Origin: a virus
Strand: one strand, 5' to 3'
Virus record (IMG/VR): IMGVR_UViG_3300037240_000232
Coordinates: 1-22,381 of that record
Length of the DNA: 22,381 nucleotides
A program made the position numbers and the translations under genes. Positions 14,577 through 21,836 of this stretch are shown piece by piece (the stretch's first letter is position 1; the number at the start of each line of letters is the position of its first letter). The notes below the pieces were generated by a model. It had not been told where the DNA came from and made no database searches. It saw nothing but the letters and a program-made list of their open reading frames with translations.

Positions 14577-14909
14577 ATGGAACGAGAAACAAAAGAACTC
14601 ACCACACCCGGCGGTCACAAGGCAATAATTAAAACTTACCTAACGGCACGGGAAGCAAACGAAATTAAGGAAGTGTTTAATAAAGCCATCAGCATGCATT
14701 TGGAAAACGGACAGATTGTTAGTGATGCTATTCCCGCCACAGTTCTTTCGGAACAGGAAAAGAAAGTACTAGCTTTGCTTTTGGTCAGCTTGGACGGCGA
14801 TGCAAATAATATTTATGAACGGCTGCTTGATTTCAAGCAGGAGGATTACGAATTTCTAGTTGCGGAAGCTAACAATATACAAAAAGGTAATTTTCAGATG
14901 GCGAAGTAA
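14577..14909 (+). CDS. tail assembly chaperone, short form (gpG-like)
   Basis: A 110-residue helical protein starting with a strand-rich N-terminus (TTPGGHKAIIKTYLTAREANEIKE). Position and size match the gpG class of tail assembly chaperones, which bind the tape measure during assembly. The ATG at 14577 has AAAGGA upstream; an in-frame TTG at 14562 is less likely. The stop TAA (14907-14909) sits inside a 12-bp hairpin, and a -1 frame continues past it to give the longer chaperone form. Confidence 0.8.
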   Translation: MERETKELTTPGGHKAIIKTYLTAREANEIKEVFNKAISMHLENGQIVSDAIPATVLSEQEKKVLALLLVSLDGDANNIYERLLDFKQEDYEFLVAEANNIQKGNFQMAK

Positions 14910-15085
14910 CGGCAATCTGGCAGCGTTATTTCGCCTTAGGGAGGGTTGATTATCCAGTTCAGCTGGCAGCCATTCTTTGCCATGAGATGCATTGGAGCTG
15001 GGACGAATACTTAAATCAGCCGACATGGTTTATTGAACTTCTTTTGGAATATTTAAAAGTACAAAGCGAACATTTAAATAAATAA
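14577..15085 (+). CDS. tail assembly chaperone, frameshifted long form (gpGT-like)
   Basis: Predicted -1 frameshift product of about 169 residues: 106 residues of the short form, then 63 residues read from 14894 to the TAA at 15083-15085. The -1 frame is open only from 14891 (a TAA lies at 14888-14890), so the shift must occur in 14891-14906. The added part contains TAIWQRYFALG, then LAAILCHEMHWSWDEYL and a final helix, the Trp-rich helical look of T-domain chaperone parts. There is no good start codon for separate translation of this frame. The unexplained gap between the short form and the tape measure is fully used by it. Lambda gpG/gpGT is the known precedent. Confidence 0.75.
14891..14935 (+). 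promoter_or_regulatory. -1 ribosomal frameshift signal (slip run plus stem-loop)
   Basis: TTTT at 14891-14894 lets the Phe tRNA slip from TTT to TTT. A 5-base spacer (14895-14899) separates it from a stem pairing 14900-14911 with 14924-14935: 12 bp, one G-U, 12-base loop. Spacing and stem strength match known -1 frameshift signals. The slip site is not a canonical X XXY YYZ heptamer, because the preceding AAT codon cannot re-pair as TAA. Confidence 0.65.
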
Positions 15086-15089
15086 GATC

Positions 15090-16847
15090 ATGTCTGACGT
15101 TTCTACCACATTACAAATATTGGTAAAACTACAAGATGACGCTACCTCAGCTATTCAAAGCCTGGGCGGCCAAGTCGGCAGTTCCTTTGACCAGATGGCA
15201 CAAAAAGCCAGGGAGGCTGGCATTGCTATGGTCGCAGCTGGTACAGCGATTACTGGGGCTTTGGGTTACGCGGTTGATCAAGCCTCACAGGATCAGGAAG
15301 CTTGGCAGGGACTTAATACCACACTATCAGCTCTGCAAGATACCGCTAAAGAAGATACTTCAAATAAAGAACAAAACGCTGAACAGACTTCAGTTTTAAC
15401 CACCCAGGCTAAAGCATTACAGGCGCAAATCGACCAGACCCGATATGCAATGGAAAATTCAACAACTGCGCACAAAGATCATGCGGCGGCAGTTGCGGCA
15501 GGAGAAGCGAAAATAGAACTTCTTCAAAACAAACTTGATACTGTAAACCAAAAACTGCAAACTCATCAAAGCGAATTAGCATTGGCCACCGGTAATTTAG
15601 ACGATTGGGAAAAACAAATTGAGGCCGCAGCTAAAGCCAATGTAAATTTAGGTTTTAATGCAGACGATACCGCAGCAAGTATTCAAACCTTGGTAAACCA
15701 TACCAAGGATATAAATGAAGCTTTGCAGCTCAATAATATTGCTATGGATTTGGCGCGTGCCAAACACATTGATTTGAGTCAGGCTGCGAATTTAGTAGGG
15801 CTTGCCTTTGAGGGACAAGGGAAAGCATTAAAACAGTTCGGCATCAACATTAAAGATACCGCAACACCGATGGAGGCATTAAAAGAGCTCCAAGCACAGG
15901 TAGGCGGACAGGCAAAAGATTTTACCGACACTTTCGCTGGGCAGATGGATGTAATGAAAGCAAAGCAGGAAGAATTAATTGTTACTATCGGTAACCAGTT
16001 ATTGCCGGTCTTAACCCAGCTGACAGAAAAAATTTCAGATATCATCCAAAAAGTTTTAGATTGGACAAACACTCATCCGCAACTTACTAAAACTATAGTT
16101 GAAGTGGCGGCTGTAGTGGGACCATTGCTTATCCTATTGGGAAGCTTCTTAATTATTTTGCCCCAACTAGTTGCTGGAATTGGTTTAGTAGGTGCCGCCT
16201 TAGCTTTTCTTGCTGCAAACCCTGTTGTGCTTATCATCGCCGGCATTGTCGCTCTTATAGCAGCAATAGTATTAATGATTACTCACTGGCAGCAGACAAA
16301 AGATGTTGCGCTGTCGGTTTGGACTCAAATTAAAACAGTAATCGGTGGGGCAATGGATACAGTAAAAAATTATATCGACGCCGGAATGGATTATATTGAT
16401 TCTGCGTGGCGGCAAACTTGGTCAGCTATTCATGATTACGTATTAGGTATCTGGAATGACATAACAAATTCCATCACTAATTTTATTGGTAATATCATCG
16501 GCCAAATAAATAATTTAAGGAATACGTTATCAAGCGTTGCGAGTTCAGTAGGAAGCACTATAAGCAATGCTTATAATTCTGTATCATCCGCAGTTTCCGG
16601 CAAAAGAGCTTCCGGCGGATCCGTTGGCAGTGGCCAAACTTATTTAGTCGGAGAGAACGGACCCGAATTATTTACTCCAAATCAAAGCGGCTACATAACA
16701 CCCAATGGCGGTTTTGGCGGATCACCGATTGTCGTTTACGTGACCGGTAATAATATATCCAATTCCCTAAATCTAAATTATGTTGCAGAGCAGGTTGGCA
16801 GAGCAATTGTTAATAAGCTGAAGTTAAATCAAAAAATAAACGTATGA
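15090..16847 (+). CDS. tape measure protein
   Basis: A 585-residue tail-length protein. The N-terminal half is alanine- and glutamine-rich coiled coil (for example residues 90-180). A highly hydrophobic segment of several membrane-like helices lies at about 337-398, and a Gly/Ser-rich region precedes the C-terminal GENGPELFTPNQSGYI motif (about 527-542), which is typical of tape measures. It sets tail length, and at about 0.15 nm per residue predicts a tail near 88 nm. The hydrophobic part may insert in the host membrane during DNA entry. There is no Shine-Dalgarno; the start is 4 bases after the frameshift product stop. Confidence 0.93.
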   Translation: MSDVSTTLQILVKLQDDATSAIQSLGGQVGSSFDQMAQKAREAGIAMVAAGTAITGALGYAVDQASQDQEAWQGLNTTLSALQDTAKEDTSNKEQNAEQTSVLTTQAKALQAQIDQTRYAMENSTTAHKDHAAAVAAGEAKIELLQNKLDTVNQKLQTHQSELALATGNLDDWEKQIEAAAKANVNLGFNADDTAASIQTLVNHTKDINEALQLNNIAMDLARAKHIDLSQAANLVGLAFEGQGKALKQFGINIKDTATPMEALKELQAQVGGQAKDFTDTFAGQMDVMKAKQEELIVTIGNQLLPVLTQLTEKISDIIQKVLDWTNTHPQLTKTIVEVAAVVGPLLILLGSFLIILPQLVAGIGLVGAALAFLAANPVVLIIAGIVALIAAIVLMITHWQQTKDVALSVWTQIKTVIGGAMDTVKNYIDAGMDYIDSAWRQTWSAIHDYVLGIWNDITNSITNFIGNIIGQINNLRNTLSSVASSVGSTISNAYNSVSSAVSGKRASGGSVGSGQTYLVGENGPELFTPNQSGYITPNGGFGGSPIVVYVTGNNISNSLNLNYVAEQVGRAIVNKLKLNQKINV

Positions 16848-18334
16848 TTCAAATTCTTATTAACAATACGGACCACACTGGCCAAATTGACAGAGACTCT
16901 TTGCAGATTGTTCAAATACTAGGCCAAAGGGATACCGCGCAGTTGGAATATCGCAAATACGGCTCACGCTCTTATATTCCGCAGGTCTTTGACGTAGTTG
17001 TGATATATGATGGCAGTACCAAAATATTCGGCGGTCGAATCGCTCAAATTGCCGAGACTGTACTAAATGACGCGGACGGTTTGATTTACACTTTGCAATG
17101 TGTGGATTTTACCATTGATCTGGATTCATTGCTGGTTTCCCAAACCTATACTGACATGAGCGTACAGGATATTATTGCTGATTTTATTTCAAACAACGCT
17201 CCGGACTTTACCTACGTCAATGTTGTTGCCAGCTTTGTTGTTCCTAAAATTGTATTTAATCAGGTGCCTATAAGTCAGTGCTTAAAGCAACTGGCTGATA
17301 TGCTGCGGTACGACTGGTATGTGGATCCGGATAAAGACATCCATTTCTTTTCAAAGTATACAAATGCCGCACCGTACAACCTAACTGATACCAGCGGCAA
17401 CTATCTGGTAGATAGTTTTGAGCGTGACCTAGATGGCACGCAAATCGCCAATCAAGTAATTGTCCGCGGTGGTTTGTATGACGGCGCAACTTACAGCGAC
17501 AGTATTACGGTTTCTGGAGACGACTCCAAAACTTTTATCCTACCTTACCAATTTAGTAATCTAACTATTTCTCTTAATAGCACTTCCCAAACAGTCGGGA
17601 TAGATAATGTCGATACCTTTTCCACTAAGCAGGTTCTATATAACTATGATCAAAGTATTATCAAATTTGAAAATAACTTAAACAACGGAGATGTTATTGC
17701 ATATTCGGGTAACCCCAAAGTTCCGGTGCTGGCAATAGCCAGTGATGCAAACAGCATTACGCAATATGGTATTCGAGAAAAACTTATAGAGGATTCCTCT
17801 ATTGTGGACATTAATGTCGGCCGGCAGCGCGCCATCGCTGAACTGTTAGCTTATAAGGATCAACAAACCGGCGCTAAATTTGACACTTACTCCCCTGGGC
17901 TTCGAACAGGTATGGTTATAAACCTAGCCAGCACCAGACGTGCGTCCAATGTGGATTTTTTAGTAAACTCTGTTACTTTCACATCCCGAACTCCGACGAC
18001 CTATGCCTATAGTGTGGAGCTTATCACTACTAAAACTTATGATCTTATCCAAATTCTCCAAAGTTTACTCCAACCTGTTAATAGCCAACCAGATAATAAC
18101 ACAGTAGCCGATACCATTCGCACTGATATTGGAACAATCACCATTACTGAAACAATAACCCGCAATAGTCCCGGAGGCACAGACATTGCAACCATAACAA
18201 TTGCGGAAACTATTGCAAAAGATCCACTTGGTGCCGGAGTTGAACCTGATTGGGTCTTAGCCCCTTATGTGCCAAGCGGGACAACTGATACAAAGCGAGA
18301 AGGTTTATTAGATTATTCATTAAAAGTATACTAG
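16844..18334 (+). CDS. tail hub / tip protein (gp27- or Tal-like)
   Basis: A 496-residue protein overlapping the tape measure stop (ATGA at 16844). Its N-terminal part is beta-rich (YIPQVFDVVVIYDG, then KIFGGRIAQIAE), followed by QCLKQLADMLRYDWYVDPDKDIHFF, a pattern common in siphophage hub and gpD/gp27-like proteins. No separate distal tail (Dit) gene sits between the tape measure and this gene, so this protein may serve both roles or differ from the classic layout. The C-terminus holds two near-copies of a T-I-T-I-x-E-T-I strand (429-438 and 448-457). It ends in a flexible Pro/Gly region. Function is inferred mainly from position and pattern. Confidence 0.72.
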   Translation: MIQILINNTDHTGQIDRDSLQIVQILGQRDTAQLEYRKYGSRSYIPQVFDVVVIYDGSTKIFGGRIAQIAETVLNDADGLIYTLQCVDFTIDLDSLLVSQTYTDMSVQDIIADFISNNAPDFTYVNVVASFVVPKIVFNQVPISQCLKQLADMLRYDWYVDPDKDIHFFSKYTNAAPYNLTDTSGNYLVDSFERDLDGTQIANQVIVRGGLYDGATYSDSITVSGDDSKTFILPYQFSNLTISLNSTSQTVGIDNVDTFSTKQVLYNYDQSIIKFENNLNNGDVIAYSGNPKVPVLAIASDANSITQYGIREKLIEDSSIVDINVGRQRAIAELLAYKDQQTGAKFDTYSPGLRTGMVINLASTRRASNVDFLVNSVTFTSRTPTTYAYSVELITTKTYDLIQILQSLLQPVNSQPDNNTVADTIRTDIGTITITETITRNSPGGTDIATITIAETIAKDPLGAGVEPDWVLAPYVPSGTTDTKREGLLDYSLKVY

Positions 18335-18337
18335 GCC

Positions 18338-18898
18338 ATGCAAAAATCAATTGGACAGCAAATTAAAATTCAAGTAAATATTCGCACTTTTATTCTTGCC
18401 GGCTGGGTTAAGGAACATAGCCATTGGGTAAATTTAATCAGGCAATTCGTATTAACCGGCAACCAACAAATTTACGATTATCTTATACAGCAAGGAATAA
18501 TCCTAAATTTTCAATCCAAACATAACCTTATTACTACCCGCGGTCGGAATGTCTTATGTCGTCTACTCGCCGGCGACACTACGTATAGCGGACAAGTTAA
18601 TTACGGAGCTCTTGGGACAGGTGTAAGCCCTTCTCCGTCTAGCAGCAGCACCCAACTGGCAACTGAAGTTTATAGAAAAATTTATAGCAGCCACACACAG
18701 GACGGAGCTAATACATCATTTATAGATTTCTTCTATGCTGCCGGCGATACAAATGGTACATATACAGAATTTGGGAATTTTATTGATGGAACATCATCTG
18801 CAAACTCGGGCCAAATGTTCAGCTACGTCGCTACGGGAGGCTGGGTAAAAACTAGCCTACAGAGTTTATTTGTTAGCTGCCAATACATTATTAATTAG
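18338..18898 (+). CDS. tail tip or fibre-associated protein
   Basis: A 186-residue protein. The region NYGALGTGVSPSPSSSSTQLATEVYRKIY (about 87-116, read in two parts) is a pattern often seen in phage tail-tip proteins: a GTG turn, a Ser-rich loop, then L-A-T-E-V-Y-R-K. The second half is beta-rich with FGNFIDG. The N-terminal 45 residues are helical. It lies between the hub and the LamG protein. A structural role in the tail tip is likely, but I cannot name the family securely. Confidence 0.6.
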   Translation: MQKSIGQQIKIQVNIRTFILAGWVKEHSHWVNLIRQFVLTGNQQIYDYLIQQGIILNFQSKHNLITTRGRNVLCRLLAGDTTYSGQVNYGALGTGVSPSPSSSSTQLATEVYRKIYSSHTQDGANTSFIDFFYAAGDTNGTYTEFGNFIDGTSSANSGQMFSYVATGGWVKTSLQSLFVSCQYIIN

Positions 18899-18911
18899 AG
18901 TCAGGCGAAAT

Positions 18912-20594
18912 ATGCTTAAAACCAATTACAACCCCGGAGATAAAATTTTAGCGACGGATTTAAATGATCTTGTCAGCACTGTACTTACCAATGTACATAA
19001 TATTTTAGAATTGTTTTTAGAAAATTATTTTGCTGGAAAAAATACCCCATATCAGGGGCTTTGGTTTGATGGTTTTTCAGATACAAATAAAGCTTGCGGT
19101 GGTTCAGGGACAACTTCTGGAAGTACCAGCAGCGGCCAGAACCAAATTGTTCTTGCATCTTCCGGTCAAGCTAGTACTTTTACTATTGGCAACATAATTC
19201 AAATTTTTAACGCAACGAATCAAGAACTTAAAACAATAACAGCAATTAGTAGTGCCACACTTACTGTTGATAGCAACTTAGCTAATTCTTATGGCGATGG
19301 CAGCACTGTAAAAGAAACATCAGTAACAATAGATACAGCAGATAAAAAAATTATTACCGGCTCTTCGGGACCAGCGGAGCTAGCAAGCACTTCATTGTTT
19401 TCTGATTCAAATTTAGTTTCTTACTATCGTATGGAGGGCAATTCAAACGATAGTAAAGGTAGTAATAATGGCACAGACACCAGCATAACTTATAGCACAA
19501 GTAATGGTAAATTTGGCCAAGGCGCCGGGTTTGGTGGTTCTAGTTACATTGACCTTGGTAATCCATCTAATCTCAATGTGGGACATATTAGTGTGGCCTT
19601 TTGGCTCCAAGTTGGATCATTAAGTGCTGATTCAGTACCGGCTTCAAAGTATACAGATACCACGGCTTCATGGCTTTTCTATATAGACGGAACAGGTTCC
19701 AGTGGTTTTCACAACAAAATTAGGTTCAACATAACTAGGGACGGTACATCTGAAAGCTTCGCTAACAAGGCTACCTCCGACGATGTACTAACTCCTGGAG
19801 TTTGGTACCATGTCGTGGGTACTTATGATGGCAGCACTGTTAAATTGTATATCAACGGCCAGCTGCAATCCGATTCTACCACTGTAAGTGGAAGCATCTT
19901 TTCCGGCTCTGCTAATGTAAAAATTGGCGCGTGGCTCCCTTCAAACAGTACTACTCTGCCCAGCGGCAGTAAGGTAGATGACTTTGCCATTTTCTCCCGC
20001 GCCTTAACGGCTACCGAAGTGGCAAATTTGCAAATCGGAAATGGTAACCAATTTATTTACCAGAGTCAAAAAACACATTTTTTTGAGCCCATGAACCAAG
20101 TAAAATTATGGCTATCAAGAAAAATCTCGGCCAGCTACAATCTTTTATCTACGGCCGGTACAGGTACAAATACATTTACCTTATCAGGAGATATGACAAG
20201 TAAAATAAAAAATGGAGACTATGTTGAAATTCGCGATGCTTCAAACAATAACCGCCAGAGGTTAACTGTTGTATCCTCTTCAGTGGTCAGCGGGAATACT
20301 GTATTTTCCACAACAGAGAATTTAACTCATTCTTACACCTCTTCTGATTTTATAGAAAGAGTCGACTTCCTGCCGCAAGTAAGTTTGGTTGACACTGATG
20401 ACCCGATTGCTTACGCCACACCGACACTGGTTAAGAGCATACCCGCTACAGTAGATAGTGAACAGCTGATTGAAGATGAATACCAATATTCGCCTTCTAC
20501 TTCAGGCCGTGATTTAAATGTAGAAATTCTTGTCAGTAGAAATGATACTACCCTTAACCCATACGCAAAACGTTTAGGTGTTTCGCTTAATTAA
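18912..20594 (+). CDS. LamG / concanavalin-A-like domain protein, receptor-binding candidate
   Basis: A 560-residue protein. Residues 1-60 are an N-terminal tail-attachment-like segment (NYNPGDKILATDLNDLV is common at the start of phage tip proteins). Residues about 60-155 are Ser/Thr/Gly-rich. Residues about 158-376 form a LamG/concanavalin-like lectin domain: LVSYYRMEGNSNDSKGSNNG, then FWLQVG, WYHVVGTYDGSTVKLYING and DDFAIFSRALTATEVANL. A beta-rich C-terminal domain follows. LamG domains bind sugars or proteins, so host attachment is likely. The ATG at 18912 is preferred to a TTG at 18870 inside the upstream gene. Confidence 0.8.
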   Translation: MLKTNYNPGDKILATDLNDLVSTVLTNVHNILELFLENYFAGKNTPYQGLWFDGFSDTNKACGGSGTTSGSTSSGQNQIVLASSGQASTFTIGNIIQIFNATNQELKTITAISSATLTVDSNLANSYGDGSTVKETSVTIDTADKKIITGSSGPAELASTSLFSDSNLVSYYRMEGNSNDSKGSNNGTDTSITYSTSNGKFGQGAGFGGSSYIDLGNPSNLNVGHISVAFWLQVGSLSADSVPASKYTDTTASWLFYIDGTGSSGFHNKIRFNITRDGTSESFANKATSDDVLTPGVWYHVVGTYDGSTVKLYINGQLQSDSTTVSGSIFSGSANVKIGAWLPSNSTTLPSGSKVDDFAIFSRALTATEVANLQIGNGNQFIYQSQKTHFFEPMNQVKLWLSRKISASYNLLSTAGTGTNTFTLSGDMTSKIKNGDYVEIRDASNNNRQRLTVVSSSVVSGNTVFSTTENLTHSYTSSDFIERVDFLPQVSLVDTDDPIAYATPTLVKSIPATVDSEQLIEDEYQYSPSTSGRDLNVEILVSRNDTTLNPYAKRLGVSLN

Positions 20595-20605
20595 ATTTAT
20601 TGTCT

Positions 20606-20887
20606 ATGGAAGATAAACAAAATAGTTCCAACTTTAATCTTTGGGTTAGCAGGACTCGTAATTGGGTAGAGCTGATTGTATTGCTTGGTACTTTGCTGTT
20701 AGGCGCAGTGTTGCCAATTTATCAATTAAAACAAGATGTCGCGCTACTTAATCAAAAGGTCGATATTATGGTAAGCGATAATGAAAAACGTATTACCAAT
20801 CTAGAAACTGACCAACAACTGTTAAGTAGCCAGGTAGACAGAATTAATGCATTAGTTGAAGCTCAAACAAATGCAATCTCAAAATAA
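20606..20887 (+). CDS. one-TM coiled-coil lysis-region protein (holin- or XhlA-like)
   Basis: A 93-residue protein with one membrane segment (about residues 20-41, ELIVLLGTLLLGAVLPIYQL) and then a heptad-like coiled coil (42-90). This layout is like XhlA/hemolysin-type proteins next to phage amidases, but here the membrane helix is near the N-terminus, unlike classic XhlA. The ATG at 20606 is preferred over a TTG two codons earlier. It overlaps the amidase start by one base (TAATG), indicating coupling. The role is probably membrane-associated help in lysis; a tail-tip role is less likely. Confidence 0.65.
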   Translation: MEDKQNSSNFNLWVSRTRNWVELIVLLGTLLLGAVLPIYQLKQDVALLNQKVDIMVSDNEKRITNLETDQQLLSSQVDRINALVEAQTNAISK

Positions 20888-21528
20888 TGATAAATAATCC
20901 TCAAAATTTAATAGTACATCATTCAATCACACCACGAGATTTAGACATAGCGACGACTGAGCGATCAATACAGAATAATCATAAAGCGCGAGGGTTTCCT
21001 CTTTCCAGCATGGGCTGGAATATAGGTTATCAATATATAATTTATGGCAACGGCGAAATCAGGCAATACCGCCAGGACACAGAAGAAGGCGCACATACCA
21101 AAGAACAGGAAATGAATTTTAAAAGTATTGGCATATGTTTGATAGGTGATTTTGATAAAGAATTGCCGAGCGACAATGAAGTCAGCAGTTTAACACAGTT
21201 GATGCTAAAAAAGGTAGACCAATATTTAATTCCATCGGATAATATCTTTCCACACAGAAAATTTGCGACTTATAAAAGTTGCTATGGAAATCTTTTAAGC
21301 GATGATTGGGCAAAAAAATTATTAACAACAAACATTATGCCAATAATATATAAAAAACAAGGCGAGGATACGTTGTATGTTCTAATTACAAATAACACTC
21401 TTATTCCAATTACAAGTTGGGATGTGTTTCTTGAAATCAGCCAAGCAGATAAGATCGTCGAGTTATCTGCTGATCAATTTTCTAAGTTTAGCGTCTTAGC
21501 CGATTTGGCTATTGCCAAAGTACATTAA
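20887..21528 (+). CDS. N-acetylmuramoyl-L-alanine amidase (T7-lysozyme-like endolysin)
   Basis: A 213-residue protein. Residues 5-145 fit the zinc amidase (amidase_2/PGRP) fold: H11 in LIVHHS, Y50 in GYQYII, a GAHT turn (68-71), and H123, K130 and C132 in the PHRKFATYKSCYG segment. These match the zinc ligands His, His, Cys plus Tyr and Lys of T7 lysozyme. It cuts the amide bond between muramic acid and L-alanine of peptidoglycan. No signal peptide is seen, so export needs a holin. Residues about 152-213 are an extra small domain of unknown role, possibly cell-wall binding. It lies between two membrane proteins. Confidence 0.92.
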   Translation: MINNPQNLIVHHSITPRDLDIATTERSIQNNHKARGFPLSSMGWNIGYQYIIYGNGEIRQYRQDTEEGAHTKEQEMNFKSIGICLIGDFDKELPSDNEVSSLTQLMLKKVDQYLIPSDNIFPHRKFATYKSCYGNLLSDDWAKKLLTTNIMPIIYKKQGEDTLYVLITNNTLIPITSWDVFLEISQADKIVELSADQFSKFSVLADLAIAKVH

Positions 21529-21543
21529 TAAAAAAGGAGTTCT

Positions 21544-21777
21544 ATGGAATATTTATTGGGTGTGGTTGTTTCTTTAGTAGTTGAGGTATCTAAAAAATAC
21601 TTTAACACGAACACTGTAGGCACATACTTTTTACTGCTTATAACATCGGTTGCTGGTGCTGCCGGGTATTATTTTCTGGCACATTCTTCCTATTGGCCAA
21701 CCATTCTACAAATACTTACGATTGCCGCAGCTTTCCACAATTTGGTAATCCGGCAGCTTACTTCTACAAATCAGTGA
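21544..21777 (+). CDS. holin-like small membrane protein
   Basis: A 77-residue protein with two or three hydrophobic helices: LLGVVVSLVVEVSKKY (4-19), TYFLLLITSVAGAAGYYFLA (27-46) and a weaker ILQILTIAAAFHNLVI (55-70). Size, topology and position after the endolysin gene fit a holin, which makes the membrane hole that releases the amidase. A strong AAGGAG ribosome site lies just before the ATG, stronger than most in the window. It is the last gene of the late operon, with a terminator 9 bases downstream. Confidence 0.75.
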   Translation: MEYLLGVVVSLVVEVSKKYFNTNTVGTYFLLLITSVAGAAGYYFLAHSSYWPTILQILTIAAAFHNLVIRQLTSTNQ

Positions 21778-21785
21778 CAGCTATA

Positions 21786-21816
21786 AAAAATACGACCTGC
21801 ATGAGGTCGTATTTTT
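21786..21816. terminator. bidirectional intrinsic terminator
   Basis: Arms 21786-21798 and 21804-21816 pair perfectly over 13 bp around the loop GCATG. The stem starts with five A and ends with five T, so it can stop transcripts from both sides. It closes the late operon and also serves the convergent methyltransferase gene on the minus strand. Confidence 0.9.
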
Positions 21817-21836
21817 GAATTTAATTCCAAGCTTTT

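Noticed and set aside
14880-14890. A-run (CAAAAAGG) as the frameshift slip site
   Set aside because: A -1 shift there meets a TAA at 14888-14890, so it cannot produce the long chaperone form.
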